From assembly GCA_947493215.1 (NCBI GenBank), contig CANLQE010000002.1:330001-364849 (forward strand): 34,849 nucleotides of DNA, in the 5' to 3' direction. Below, one piece after another: positions 24,972 to 33,136 of the stretch; position 1 is the stretch's first letter, and the number at the start of each line of letters is the position of its first letter. The notes beneath the pieces were generated by a model. That model worked only from the letters and a program-made list of their open reading frames with translations. It made no database searches and was not told the origin of the DNA. Made by a program: the position numbers and the translations under genes. The stretch is from an uncultured Sphingomonadaceae bacterium (GTDB lineage Bacteria; Pseudomonadota; Alphaproteobacteria; Sphingomonadales; Sphingomonadaceae).

Positions 24972-26243
24972 ATGAACAAACCCAAGCATATTCTTTTGAT
25001 CATCGGCGGTGGCATTGCGGCCTACAAATCGTCCGAGCTTATCCGTCTGATCAAGAAAGCAGGCATGACCGTGCGCTGCGTACTGACCGAATCGGGCGCA
25101 CAATTTGTAACACCAATGACACTGGCAGCGCTTTCCGAGAATGAAGTGCATACCACGCTCTGGTCGCTGAAAGATGAAACAGAGATGGGGCATATTCAAT
25201 TATCCCGCGAGGCCGATCTGGTGGTGATCTGTCCAGCGACGGCCAATCTGCTCGCCAAAATGGCGGGCGGGATTGCCGATGATCTGGCGACAACTTTGTT
25301 GCTCGCAACCGATACGCAGGTGCTTGCGGTGCCAGCGATGAACGTACGCATGTGGGACCATCCGGCAACCCAGCGCAACATTGCTCAGCTGCGCGCCGAT
25401 GGCCTAATCGTGGTGCCACCGGATGAAGGCGATATGGCCTGCGGAGAATATGGACCGGGCCGCTTGCCCGAACCGCCAGCGGTGATGGCGGAGATTATGC
25501 GGCAACTTGGCGGGGCTACTGAATCGCCTGCGCTCATCGGCGAAAATGAACTGGGCCGCAATCCACTCGAAGGCCAACCCGCCTTCGCGCCCGACCAACA
25601 TCGTCCCTTGCATGGCAAACATGTTTTGATAACCGCCGGCCCAACCCGCGAGCCGATTGATCCCGTGCGCTATATTGCCAACCGTTCGTCCGGTCGTCAG
25701 GGTTTTGCGATTGCAGCGGCCGCGGCCGAGGCCGGAGCACAAGTAACCTTGGTGGCTGGGCCAGTTCACCTGCCGACCCCAGCGGGTGTGATGCGGGTCG
25801 ATGTCGAAACCGCACTGGAAATGGAAGCGGCTGTGCAAGACGCTTTGCCTTCGGATATTGCGATCATGGTAGCCGCCGTCGCCGACTGGCGCGCTGACAC
25901 GCGCGCGGAGCAGAAAATCAAAAAGAAAAAAGGCGATGCCCCAGCGCCGCTAGCGCTAGTTGAAAATCCGGATATATTGGCGGGCCTCGCCAAGCATGAA
26001 AAACGCCCCGCCCTGCTCATCGGCTTTGCCGCCGAGACCGAGAAAATCGAAGAACATGCCCGTGCGAAACTGACCAAAAAAGGCTGTGACTGGATTGTCG
26101 CCAATGATGTGTCCGGAGACGTGATGGGTGGCGCCGAAAACAGCGTGCATATTGTCACCGAAAGGGGCACCGAAATCTGGGAACGCCTTCCCAAGCCAGA
26201 AGTCGCCCGGCGGCTGGTGAGCAAAATCATCGAAGAGATTTGA
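24972..26243 (+). CDS. coaBC: Bifunctional phosphopantothenoylcysteine decarboxylase / phosphopantothenate-cysteine ligase
   Basis: 423 residues. CoaC half (1-190): flavin-binding [40 protein letters not shown], the substrate loop [16 protein letters not shown] and the active-site Cys in [11 protein letters not shown]. CoaB half (about 210-423): [39 protein letters not shown] and the lysine-rich [10 protein letters not shown] before [11 protein letters not shown], then the nucleotide-contact DWIVANDV. Together they turn 4'-phosphopantothenate into 4'-phosphopantetheine in CoA synthesis. It begins 10 bp after ubiB and ends 7 bp before dut. Confidence 0.97.
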   Translation: MNKPKHILLIIGGGIAAYKSSELIRLIKKAGMTVRCVLTESGAQFVTPMTLAALSENEVHTTLWSLKDETEMGHIQLSREADLVVICPATANLLAKMAGGIADDLATTLLLATDTQVLAVPAMNVRMWDHPATQRNIAQLRADGLIVVPPDEGDMACGEYGPGRLPEPPAVMAEIMRQLGGATESPALIGENELGRNPLEGQPAFAPDQHRPLHGKHVLITAGPTREPIDPVRYIANRSSGRQGFAIAAAAAEAGAQVTLVAGPVHLPTPAGVMRVDVETALEMEAAVQDALPSDIAIMVAAVADWRADTRAEQKIKKKKGDAPAPLALVENPDILAGLAKHEKRPALLIGFAAETEKIEEHARAKLTKKGCDWIVANDVSGDVMGGAENSVHIVTERGTEIWERLPKPEVARRLVSKIIEEI

Positions 26244-26250
26244 GGGACTA

Positions 26251-26697
26251 ATGTTTGAACCAATTGAGATAGCTGTGAAGCGGCTAGATGGCGCAGGCGA
26301 TCTGCCTTTGCCTAGCTATGAAACCAGCGGGTCCGCGGGCATGGATATCCGTGCCGTCGAAGCGGCCTCCATTGCTCCCGGCAAGCGCGGTCTGGTCGGT
26401 ACCGGTTTCGCCTTTGCTATTCCCGAAGGCTATGAAGTACAAGTGCGTCCCCGCTCCGGACTGGCTTTGAAAAAGGGCATATCTGTTCTTAACTCACCCG
26501 GGACCATCGACAGCGACTATCGCGGAGAGGTAAAAGTGATTCTCGCCAATTTGGGTGAAGAGGAATTCACCATCCAACGCGGTGATCGGATTGCCCAGAT
26601 TGTCGTGGCGCCAGTACAACGCGGAAATCTAGTGGAAGTCGATATACTTGATGATACTGCACGCAGTACTGGCGGTTTCGGTTCCACCGGTGTATAA
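26251..26697 (+). CDS. dut: Deoxyuridine 5'-triphosphate nucleotidohydrolase
   Basis: 148 residues with all five trimeric dUTPase motifs: (1) SAGMDIRA, (2) [10 protein letters not shown], (3) [20 protein letters not shown] with the catalytic Asp, (4) GDRIAQIVV and (5) STGGFGSTG. It hydrolyses dUTP to dUMP, which keeps uracil out of DNA and supplies dTMP synthesis. The coaBC-dut pair is widely conserved among proteobacteria. The ATG at 26251 lies just after GAGGG. Confidence 0.98.
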   Translation: MFEPIEIAVKRLDGAGDLPLPSYETSGSAGMDIRAVEAASIAPGKRGLVGTGFAFAIPEGYEVQVRPRSGLALKKGISVLNSPGTIDSDYRGEVKVILANLGEEEFTIQRGDRIAQIVVAPVQRGNLVEVDILDDTARSTGGFGSTGV

Positions 26698-26732
26698 ATT
26701 GATAATTACCTGCTTTTGGAAAGGAATGACCG

Positions 26733-27137
26733 TTGATTGATCTTCTTTTTGCTATGGCTCTGGCCAGCACCACTACCCAAGGCGCCGATACTGTTTCAGC
26801 GATGCCAGCAGACTATTCTGCCTTGGAAACTGCGAAATTTAGCAAGCCTATATATTATGCGCAGCGCCATGAAATGGCGGCTGAACGGGCAGCAAAAAAA
26901 GCCAAATGCAAACTACCGACCGCTGAACGATGGGTCTATGCCAGAATTGAAGCGGCGATTTTGGTCACACCCGACGGGGAATTGGCCAAAATTGTGCCGG
27001 TAGAAAGCGGTTGCCGGGAACTGGAAATATACATGGTCAACCATCTCGGCAAATATGGCAGTAAAGCCGGCCCTATAGCGACCAATGGCAAAACCACATG
27101 GTATAAAACAGCGATGCATTTCCGCTGGCCTGAATGA
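26733..27137 (+). CDS. Small secreted protein, possibly TonB-C-like
   Basis: 134 residues from a TTG at 26733 with GGAAAGGA about 6-12 bases upstream. The first 11 residues are hydrophobic (IDLLFAMALA) and may act as a short signal peptide. Between residues 60 and 134 are strands with VYARIEAAILVTPDGELAKI and a closing WYKTAMHFRWPE, reminiscent of TonB C-terminal domains, in which a late W-Y/F strand follows a glycine-rich turn. Two cysteines (in KAKCKLP and ESGCREL) could form a disulfide. The family assignment is tentative. The stop overlaps the next gene's ATG by 4 bp. Confidence 0.65.
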   Translation: MIDLLFAMALASTTTQGADTVSAMPADYSALETAKFSKPIYYAQRHEMAAERAAKKAKCKLPTAERWVYARIEAAILVTPDGELAKIVPVESGCRELEIYMVNHLGKYGSKAGPIATNGKTTWYKTAMHFRWPE

Positions 27138-27916
27138 CCGGTTTAACGGACGAACAGCTTGACCGCTATGCCCGCCATATCGTCCTTAGGGACATTGGCG
27201 GCATCGGTCAGAAGAAAATTCTCGACTCGCATATTCTCATCATCGGGGCCGGTGGAATCGGCTGTCCTGCGATCCAATATTTAGCTGCCGCTGGAATCGG
27301 CGCGCTGACAATTATTGATGATGATCTAGTGTCCTTATCCAACCTTCAGCGTCAGGTTTTATTTTCCACGGCGGATATTGGTCAGCCGAAAGTTGATGTT
27401 GCGAAAAAAGCAGCACAAAGGATTAATCCAAATGTCTTAATAAATACAGTTAATCAAAGACTTACCGCGCAGCATTTTTCTGATAATGCTGCAGCATTTT
27501 TTGGGCAATTTGATGCTATTTTGGACGGCTCTGACAATTATCAGACGCGGCTTTTAGTATCGGACTATTCTCTGGCTTATCACATTCCGTTAGTATCGGC
27601 CGCTATCGGACAATTTCAGGGACAACTCGGCATATTTCGCGGCTGGGAATCGGACAAGCCATGCTACCGCTGCTTTGTTGGAAATGCTCTCGACCCGGAT
27701 GATTGCGACAATTGCTCGGAAGTTGGTGTCCTGGGGGCAATGGTGGGTCTGATGGGCAGCTTTGCAGCCATGGAAGCGATACGGGTTGTCACCGGCTTTG
27801 GCGAAGACCCAGCCGGAAAGCTGCAACTATTCGACGGCCTGCGTCCCTCGATGCGCAGTATCAATCTACCCAAAGACCCGGGATGCAAAAGCTGCGGAAC
27901 GCCACAAGACAGCTAA
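27134..27916 (+). CDS. MoeB/ThiF-type adenylyltransferase (E1-like)
   Basis: 260 residues. The nucleotide-binding motif is IIGAGGIGCPAIQYLAAAGIG (residues about 36-56), followed by the metal/phosphate-contact NLQRQVLF, DGSDNYQTRLLVSDY and the catalytic region with KPCYRCFVG. Zinc ligands are C-x-x-C in CYRC and C-x-x-C in CKSCG near the C-terminus. Such enzymes adenylate the C-terminal Gly of MoaD, ThiS or similar carrier proteins for sulfur transfer; with no carrier gene nearby the pathway (molybdopterin or thiamine) is undecided. It lacks the C-terminal rhodanese domain of some relatives. Overlaps the upstream gene by 4 bp. Confidence 0.9.
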   Translation: MTGLTDEQLDRYARHIVLRDIGGIGQKKILDSHILIIGAGGIGCPAIQYLAAAGIGALTIIDDDLVSLSNLQRQVLFSTADIGQPKVDVAKKAAQRINPNVLINTVNQRLTAQHFSDNAAAFFGQFDAILDGSDNYQTRLLVSDYSLAYHIPLVSAAIGQFQGQLGIFRGWESDKPCYRCFVGNALDPDDCDNCSEVGVLGAMVGLMGSFAAMEAIRVVTGFGEDPAGKLQLFDGLRPSMRSINLPKDPGCKSCGTPQDS

Positions 27917-27972
27917 TTGCCTTTCGTCGCATATTGCGCAATTGTCGCTGATAACACAGGGGAGACAAGTTC

Positions 27973-28383
27973 ATGACGTTACCAGTAACCGCCTTAACCG
28001 CCGCCATCTGCGCCTTGCTGATGATATTTCTGTTGTTCAAGGTCGTCGGCCAACGATTGCGCACGGAAACCGGTTTCGGCGCAGGCAGCGACCCTAAAAT
28101 GGATATGGTACGTGGTTGCCATTCCAACCTCGTCGAAAACGCACCGATCGCCATTTTGCTGCTGGCCTTGCTCGAAATGACAAATGCCCATCACTGGACC
28201 CTGACGGGATTGGCGGCGCTTTTCCTGATTGGGCGGGTCATCCACGTCTATGGAATGTATCAGCATTTTGCGGACAAAACGGTGAAGTTTCGACAGCTAG
28301 GCGTTATGTGTTCCACGCTGTCCATCCTTGCGATGGCGCTTTGGGTGATCTATTTGTTTGTGGCGGTCAATCTGCTCAACTAG
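27973..28383 (+). CDS. MAPEG-family membrane protein
   Basis: 136 residues with four hydrophobic segments. The signature is the polar loop between TM1 and TM2, QRLRTETGFGAGSDPKMDMV, with RGCHSNLVENAPIAILLLAL and later LIGRVIHVYGMY, which match the MAPEG pattern (E-N-x-P and the Arg/His-Tyr motif). Eukaryotic members are glutathione transferases or leukotriene synthases; bacterial substrates are mostly unknown. AGGGGAGA lies before the ATG at 27973. It converges on the decayed GFA gene. Confidence 0.87.
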   Translation: MTLPVTALTAAICALLMIFLLFKVVGQRLRTETGFGAGSDPKMDMVRGCHSNLVENAPIAILLLALLEMTNAHHWTLTGLAALFLIGRVIHVYGMYQHFADKTVKFRQLGVMCSTLSILAMALWVIYLFVAVNLLN

Positions 28384-28392
28384 CAGCCCAAT

Positions 28393-28700
28393 CTAGAAGC
28401 TCGCCCCATCGACTTGTCGGACAGGCAAATGCCGCCAGTGGACTGGATCGAACATTTTTATGTTCACGCCCATCCGATCGCGCGGCGCGGTGATGGGCGT
28501 CCAATGGGTATGCGAACCACAGACCCTGCAATGCCACAACCTGATCATCTTGTCGCCCTGCACGTAGCTGTTCAGCACGTCCGGCTGTGCATCAATTTCT
28601 ACCACATCCGGATTCCAGAAGCTGCCGGTCCAACCGCTTTTCCGGCATAAAGAGCAGTGACATTCAATAATGTCTTTTGGCGCCGAACGAACTCAGACAT
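28393..28700 (-). pseudogene. GFA-family (glutathione-dependent formaldehyde-activating-like) gene with a frameshift
   Basis: The ATG at 28700 overlaps the sirtuin stop (ATGTCTGA) and reads MSEFVRRQK, then runs out of frame and stops after 33 codons. One base later, in the frame of the sirtuin, the sequence encodes KDIIECHCSLCRKSGWTGSF onward to VRQVDGASF, with the zinc-binding C-x-C-x-x-C of the GFA family (about residues 14-19) and the later C-x-x-C in HCRVCGSHTHW. Adding one A to the AAAA run at 28675-28678 would join both parts into a protein of about 103 residues. The frame carrying the conserved part has no good start after the TGA. The N-terminal CxCG pair of classical GFA proteins is absent. 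Sequencing error, true pseudogene and -1 frameshifting are all possible. Confidence 0.72.
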
Positions 28701-29397
28701 CTTTCAAAATATCCTCAACCCATGCGGGAACCAGCTCGCCTGCCTTGCCCATCCGGCTTTCGTCAAAATAAAGGCTGCCGTCAGACGGGTCCAAATTCAT
28801 CTCCAATGTCTGCGCGCCATAATGTTGTGCGGACCGGACGAACCCGGCCGCTGGATAAACAGCGCCAGATGTACCAATTGAGACGAACAAATCGCACTGC
28901 ACCAAAGCCAGCTCAATCCGCTCCATCTGATAGGGCATTTCACCAAACCAGACTATATCTGGCCTGAGCGCAATCTGATCACAATGGGGACAAGCGGGGC
29001 CATTAGACAGGGTATCGGTAACCACCGATCGCTCGCCGCAAGCCAGGCATAATCCGCTCAAAAGCTCACCATGCATATGAAGTAACCGCTTTGACCCGGC
29101 CCGGTCATGCAGGTCATCGACATTTTGCGTGACCAGCAACAAGTCCCCACCCCATGACGCATCCAGCCGCGCCAGAGCCTTATGCGCGGCATTGGGATGC
29201 ACAGTCTGTAACTTGGCGCGCCGCTCATCATAAAATTTTTGTACCAAGGCCGGATCGCGCTGGAACGCCTCTGGCGTGGCCACATCTTCAACCCGATGTC
29301 CTTCCCAAAGGCCTTCCGGTCCACGGAAGGTCGCGACACCGCTTTCGGCGCTAATCCCCGCACCGGTTAGAATGACGATATTGTTTATTTCGCGCAT
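28693..29397 (-). CDS. cobB: NAD-dependent protein deacylase, sirtuin family
   Basis: 234 residues. NAD-binding TGAGISAESGVATFRGPEGLW at the N-terminus, then TQNVDDLHDRAGS, the catalytic HMHGEL, a zinc module with C-x-x-C (CLACG) and C-x-x-C (CPHC), DIVWFGEMPYQMERIELALV and the SIGTSGAVYPAAGFV loop. The Ala-Tyr-Arg context typical of desuccinylases is not clearly visible, so the acyl preference is open. It removes acyl groups from lysines with NAD. It diverges from dapB, with 53 bp between the starts, and the GFA-type remnant starts within its stop codon. Confidence 0.95.
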   Translation of the reverse strand: MREINNIVILTGAGISAESGVATFRGPEGLWEGHRVEDVATPEAFQRDPALVQKFYDERRAKLQTVHPNAAHKALARLDASWGGDLLLVTQNVDDLHDRAGSKRLLHMHGELLSGLCLACGERSVVTDTLSNGPACPHCDQIALRPDIVWFGEMPYQMERIELALVQCDLFVSIGTSGAVYPAAGFVRSAQHYGAQTLEMNLDPSDGSLYFDESRMGKAGELVPAWVEDILKDV

Positions 29398-29450
29398 CGC
29401 GCTATGCCAGCAGCTTCAGCCCAATAATGCAAGCCTATGGAAATGAAATT

Positions 29451-30185
29451 ATGACAGCAATCGGGATTATCGGCAGCAAGGGCCGCATGGGCCATGCATT
29501 GGTCGGCGCCATTGGCGAACAAGACGAGCTTAGCCATGCAGGCGGAGTGGATCAGGACGATGATTTTGCCATATTGCTGGCGAAGAGCGATGTGCTGGTC
29601 GACTTCTCCGTACCGGAAGGCTTGAGCAACAGACTGAACCTCTGCGCCGAGGCCGGCAAGCCAATGCTGGTAGGCACGACCGGCTTGGAACCGTCGCATC
29701 ATCTGTCGATTGATGCAGCGGCGAACTCCATAGCGATTCTACAGACCGGCAACACTTCACTGGGCGTCAATATGCTCGCAGCTCTGGTAAAAGAAGCCGC
29801 GTCCCGCCTCGGTGATGACTGGGATATCGAAATTGTCGAAATGCATCATCGGCACAAAGTTGATGCGCCATCCGGGACAGCAATCCTCTTGGGCGAAGCA
29901 GCGGCACAGGGCCGCGGTATCAGTTTGGACGATCACAGTGAACGCGGGCGTGATGGCCAAACAGGAGCGCGGGCCAAAGGCGCGATTGGCTTTGCTTCAT
30001 TGCGCGGCGGATCGGTTGCCGGAGATCATCAGGTCATATTGGCGAGCGAGGAAGAGCGCATTGAACTGGGCCACCGCGCCGAAAGCCGTATGATCTTCGC
30101 GCGCGGAGCCGTCAAAGCGGCGCTCTGGCTCACAGAGCAGCAACCGGGGCGCTATGACATGACCGATATGCTCGGGCTGAAATGA
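29451..30185 (+). CDS. dapB: 4-hydroxy-tetrahydrodipicolinate reductase
   Basis: 244 residues from the ATG at 29451, giving MTAIGIIGSKGRMGHALVGA, the nucleotide-binding N-terminus. Further: DVLVDFSVPEGLSNRL, VGTTGLEPSHH, NTSLGVNMLAAL, the catalytic EMHHRHKVDAPSGTA with the His pair and Lys, and the C-terminal FARGAVKAALWL. It reduces HTPA in the diaminopimelate/lysine route, which ends with LysA at 13379. An ATG at 29427 would add eight residues that do not resemble the family. Confidence 0.97.
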   Translation: MTAIGIIGSKGRMGHALVGAIGEQDELSHAGGVDQDDDFAILLAKSDVLVDFSVPEGLSNRLNLCAEAGKPMLVGTTGLEPSHHLSIDAAANSIAILQTGNTSLGVNMLAALVKEAASRLGDDWDIEIVEMHHRHKVDAPSGTAILLGEAAAQGRGISLDDHSERGRDGQTGARAKGAIGFASLRGGSVAGDHQVILASEEERIELGHRAESRMIFARGAVKAALWLTEQQPGRYDMTDMLGLK

Positions 30186-30195
30186 GCCCGAAGCC

Positions 30196-30834
30196 GTGAA
30201 AAAAGACGATATTTTCGAGTTTTATTCGCGGTTGGCGGCGGACAATCCGTCGCCGGAGACCGAGCTGAATTACGGCAATGTCTATCAGTTGGTAGTGGCG
30301 GTCGCACTGTCCGCGCAATCCACCGATATCGGCGTCAACAAAGCGACGCGATTGCTTTTTGAAAACGTGAAAACGCCACAACAGATGGTCGAACTAGGGC
30401 TTGATGACCTCAAAGAGCATATTAAAACCATCGGCCTGTTCAACACCAAAGCCAAAAATGTCATCGCCCTTTCTGAAATGCTGATCGCTGATTATGATAG
30501 CGAAGTCCCTGCCGACCGCGATGAGTTGACCAAACTTCCGGGCGTTGGTCGCAAAACCGCTAATGTTGTAATGAACTGCGCCTTTGGGGCAGAGACTTTC
30601 GCCGTTGATACGCATATTTTCCGTGTCGGCAACCGCACCGGGCTGGCGCCAGGTAAAACCGTGCTGGCAGTCGAAAAGAAACTCGAAAAACAAACACCCG
30701 GCCCGTTTCGCGTGCACGCTCATCACTGGCTGATCCTGCATGGCCGTTATATCTGCAAAGCGCGCAAACCGGAATGCTGGCGCTGTCCCTTACCGGACCT
30801 GTGCCGCTTCAAAAAGAAAACACCCGCACCCTAA
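30196..30834 (+). CDS. nth: Endonuclease III (DNA glycosylase/AP lyase)
   Basis: 212 residues. The helix-hairpin-helix is in LTKLPGVGRKTANVVMNCAF with the catalytic Lys, followed by the catalytic Asp in AVDTHIFRVGNRTG. The C-terminal [4Fe-4S] motif is C-x6-C-x2-C-x5-C (from ICKARKPECWRCPLPDLC). It excises oxidised pyrimidines in base-excision repair. GTG at 30196 is used as start, 10 bp after dapB, so the two are probably one transcript. Confidence 0.97.
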   Translation: MKKDDIFEFYSRLAADNPSPETELNYGNVYQLVVAVALSAQSTDIGVNKATRLLFENVKTPQQMVELGLDDLKEHIKTIGLFNTKAKNVIALSEMLIADYDSEVPADRDELTKLPGVGRKTANVVMNCAFGAETFAVDTHIFRVGNRTGLAPGKTVLAVEKKLEKQTPGPFRVHAHHWLILHGRYICKARKPECWRCPLPDLCRFKKKTPAP

Positions 30835-30944
30835 CCGACCAGCACCGCCCTCCGTTAGTCGTGATAATCGTTCAGCTTGCAGAAATCCTGAGAGGCGTAA
30901 TTTTCTAAAAGTTCGGGTCGTCATTTAAACCACGGAGAGACCTT

Positions 30945-31352
30945 ATGAAATTATTAGCCCCAATCCTTATCGGCTCTATCATCACCATGGGCGGAGCGGC
31001 CTATGCTGGTAAGAACAGTTCGAAAGACGATAAATATGTCATCGAGAAAGTCGGTGAACCCAAAACCTGTATCAACCGCTCCCAGATCCGCGACACCGAT
31101 GTGATTGATGACCAGACCATCGATTTCAGAATGCGCGGCGGAGCTATTTATCGCAACAAACTGCCAAATAAATGCAGCGGCTTGGGCTTTGAAGAAGCTT
31201 TTTCCTACCGCACGTCAACCAACCGGCTGTGCAATGTCGATATCATCCGCGTGCTGGACCATACGGCTGGCCGGATCGACACGCGCGGCGCTTGTGGTTT
31301 GGGAAAATTTCAAGAAATCACCAAGACCAAGCGCGAAAAAACCGAAGGCTGA
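30945..31352 (+). CDS. Small secreted protein, possibly DUF6491-like
   Basis: 135 residues with a signal peptide (MKLLAPILIGSIITMGGAAYA, cleavage after residue 21 expected). The mature protein has TCINRSQIRDTDVIDDQTID, FRMRGGAIYRNKLPNKCSGL and FEEAFSYRTSTNRLC. Four cysteines suggest two disulfides. I associate this pattern (CI-x-I, IDF-MRGG, NxLPNxC-GLGFEE) with a conserved secreted family of sphingomonads, possibly DUF6491; function unknown. GGAGAG lies about 8 bases before the ATG. Confidence 0.75.
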   Translation: MKLLAPILIGSIITMGGAAYAGKNSSKDDKYVIEKVGEPKTCINRSQIRDTDVIDDQTIDFRMRGGAIYRNKLPNKCSGLGFEEAFSYRTSTNRLCNVDIIRVLDHTAGRIDTRGACGLGKFQEITKTKREKTEG

Positions 31353-31377
31353 ATTCACGGCGTATCTTACAAAATAA

Positions 31378-31403
31378 TGATTGGCAAATTAGTGATTGGC
31401 AAA
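31378..31403 (+). repeat. Short direct repeat before tRNA-Arg
   Basis: TGATTGGCAAA occurs at 31378-31388 and 31393-31403, a 15-base period, 46 bp before the tRNA-Arg. It may be part of the tRNA upstream region or chance. Confidence 0.4.
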
Positions 31404-31448
31404 GCGACACCCTCGCTGCTAAGCGCGTGTTCGCTATCAAAGCGCCAA

Positions 31449-31525
<77 letters not shown>

Positions 31526-31775
31526 TTATTTCAATGACTTAGCGCGTGTGGCCTTAATGCGTATGGAATAAATTTGGAAAACAGGGGTGAAAATTCGGCC
31601 TTAACGGTCGATTATTTCCAAGATCCGCCGCTGCCATTTCCGTTTCGAAGTATGCATCGTCTTTCTGATCGGATTTTTTCATGCCTCAACCACTGTCAAG
31701 AACAACAAAAAAGGGCGACCTCTACTTTTCCGCAGGAGCATTGCGAAAATCAAAATTCGCTGCATTTACCCTGTC

Positions 31776-32273
31776 CTAATCCAGCCCAGCCTGCGGTCCA
31801 CGTTCGAATAAGGTCGTCAAAACAACATGGCTCCGAGTATTGGTGACATCGCCAAACCCCCGCATCCGGACCAAAAGCTCGTCGAGACCATTTGCGTCTT
31901 TGCACCGGGCTTTTACCAAAAGGCAGGAGTCTCCGGCCACGCTATGGACTTCTTCAACATCGGCGTCCTCATGTAGTCCGGCAAAACTTTCTCTGGCTCT
32001 AGCGCCGGTGTAGTTCACATGAATAAAGGCGAGAAACGGACGCCCTATTTTTGTGCCGTCCAAACTGATTGTGTTTTTTGTGATTACACCTGCGGCCTTC
32101 ATCTTTTTGACCCGTTCATGGACCGCTGGCGCCGATAGATGCACTATTGCGCCGAGTTCGGAATAGGATTGGGATGAATCTTCGGTAAGCGCGGTTAATA
32201 ATTTTCGGTCTGTATCGTCGATAACCAGTTCCGATGACCGTTTTTTCTGAATGGCATTCGTATCTTTATCCAT
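31776..32273 (-). CDS. Lrp/AsnC-family transcriptional regulator
   Basis: 165 residues. A charged N-terminus of about 17 residues precedes the AsnC-type helix-turn-helix (DDTDRKLLTALTEDSSQSYS, then LGAIVHLSAPAVHERVKKMK). The RAM ligand-binding domain (about 80-155) includes FLAFIHVNYTGARAR, the VEEVHSVAGDSCLLVKARCK strand pair typical of the family, and TRSHVVLTTLFE. It probably senses an amino acid. It faces the LysE-type exporter gene across 81 bp that contain a GAATATT-based inverted repeat, the usual layout for a regulator controlling the divergent exporter. Confidence 0.93.
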   Translation of the reverse strand: MDKDTNAIQKKRSSELVIDDTDRKLLTALTEDSSQSYSELGAIVHLSAPAVHERVKKMKAAGVITKNTISLDGTKIGRPFLAFIHVNYTGARARESFAGLHEDADVEEVHSVAGDSCLLVKARCKDANGLDELLVRMRGFGDVTNTRSHVVLTTLFERGPQAGLD

Positions 32274-32292
32274 AAGTCGAAATATCCTTGAT

Positions 32293-32353
32293 GCTGAATA
32301 TTGTTAGTCATAGTTTATATTTTATCAAATAATATTCAGCAATAGGAATATTC
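32293..32353. promoter_or_regulatory. Putative Lrp-type operator in the divergent promoter region
   Basis: GCTGAATATT at 32293-32302 and AATATTCAGC at 32331-32340 are a perfect 10-bp inverted repeat with a 28-bp A+T-rich spacer; a third copy of the half-site, GAATATTC, is at 32346-32353 immediately before the lysE-like start. Lrp-family proteins often bind several phased A+T-rich sites like this. The exact -35/-10 boxes are not assigned. Confidence 0.6.
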
Positions 32354-32354
32354 T

Positions 32355-32966
32355 ATGGAACTGGGAATTTATCTGGTCTTTATGTTTACCACCGCAGTCG
32401 TGATCTTGGCTCCAGGCCCTGCGGCCATCGCTATAGCAGCCCAAGGAGCGGGCAATGGCCGCCAGCGCGCAACTTTTGGAGTATTTGGCGTGGCAGCGGC
32501 CAATGCGGTATATTTTATATTGTCGGCAACCGGTATTGCGTCGCTGTTGATCGCATCGTCATTTATTTTTGGTGTGATAAAATGGGTCGGTGTCGCTTAT
32601 CTGGTCTATCTCGGATTATCAGCGATTTTCAGCAAAACCGGCGGTATTCAATTTGCGACTGGCAAGCTACAGTCCGCCTTGTCGCTATTTGGCAAGGGCT
32701 TTATTGTCGAGTTTGCGAACCCAAAGGCGTTGCTATATTTTGCGGCAATTCTTCCTCAGTTTCTCGACGTCTCAAAACCTATCATGCCCCAAATTCTCAT
32801 CATGGGCGGAACGACAGTCGTGCTAGATCTGATCTCATACAGCTTATATGCCTATGCCGGTGATCGGTTGACGAGTGGCAGTGTCAAAGAATGGATTGTT
32901 CGGCTGGTCAATCGCGTCGCTGGCGGTGCTCTTTTGTTGGCAGGTGCACGGATGGCGAGCGTTTAG
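32355..32966 (+). CDS. LysE/RhtB-family amino acid exporter
   Basis: 203 residues with about six hydrophobic segments. The N-terminus contains VVILAPGPAAIAIAAQGAGN and GRQRATFGVFGVAAANAVYF, the PGP and Gly-rich pattern of the LysE/RhtB family; KGFIVEFANPKALLYFAAIL is the second conserved region. The family exports amino acids such as lysine, homoserine or threonine. The divergent Lrp-type gene is the probable regulator. No clear Shine-Dalgarno: the operator-like GAATATTC lies directly before the ATG. Confidence 0.92.
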   Translation: MELGIYLVFMFTTAVVILAPGPAAIAIAAQGAGNGRQRATFGVFGVAAANAVYFILSATGIASLLIASSFIFGVIKWVGVAYLVYLGLSAIFSKTGGIQFATGKLQSALSLFGKGFIVEFANPKALLYFAAILPQFLDVSKPIMPQILIMGGTTVVLDLISYSLYAYAGDRLTSGSVKEWIVRLVNRVAGGALLLAGARMASV

Positions 32967-32989
32967 GCAAACAACTTGGGTTTAGACGG

Positions 32990-33136
32990 CTAGGCGCGTG
33001 GATGTGCACTGTTGTATACATCCATCAAATGCGCCGCATCAACCGCTGCGTAGACTTGCACACTACTCAAACTCGCATGATCGAGCAATTCCTGCAGGCT
33101 CGGCAAATCCGGGCCTCCTGCCAACGAATGTGTGGC
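32990..33136 (-). pseudogene. 3' remnant of a xerC-type tyrosine recombinase gene
   Basis: 48 codons on the minus strand (ATHSLAGGPDLPSLQELLDH through YNSAHPRA) match the C-terminal end of XerC: the ATH-L-x-x-G segment, S-x-QELL-x-HASL, the nucleophile Tyr in SVQVYAAVD, and the terminal DVY-x-AHPRA. The catalytic Arg of the H-x-x-R motif and everything upstream are missing; upstream codons turn abruptly into repeat-like sequence with no recombinase similarity. The usual G of LLGH is D here. This is a fossil of a recombinase, more like housekeeping XerC than a phage integrase. Confidence 0.75.

Noticed and set aside
31574-31846. 90-codon plus-strand frame after tRNA-Arg
   Set aside because: Composition is unlike a protein, no start signal, and it runs into the Lrp-type gene in antisense.
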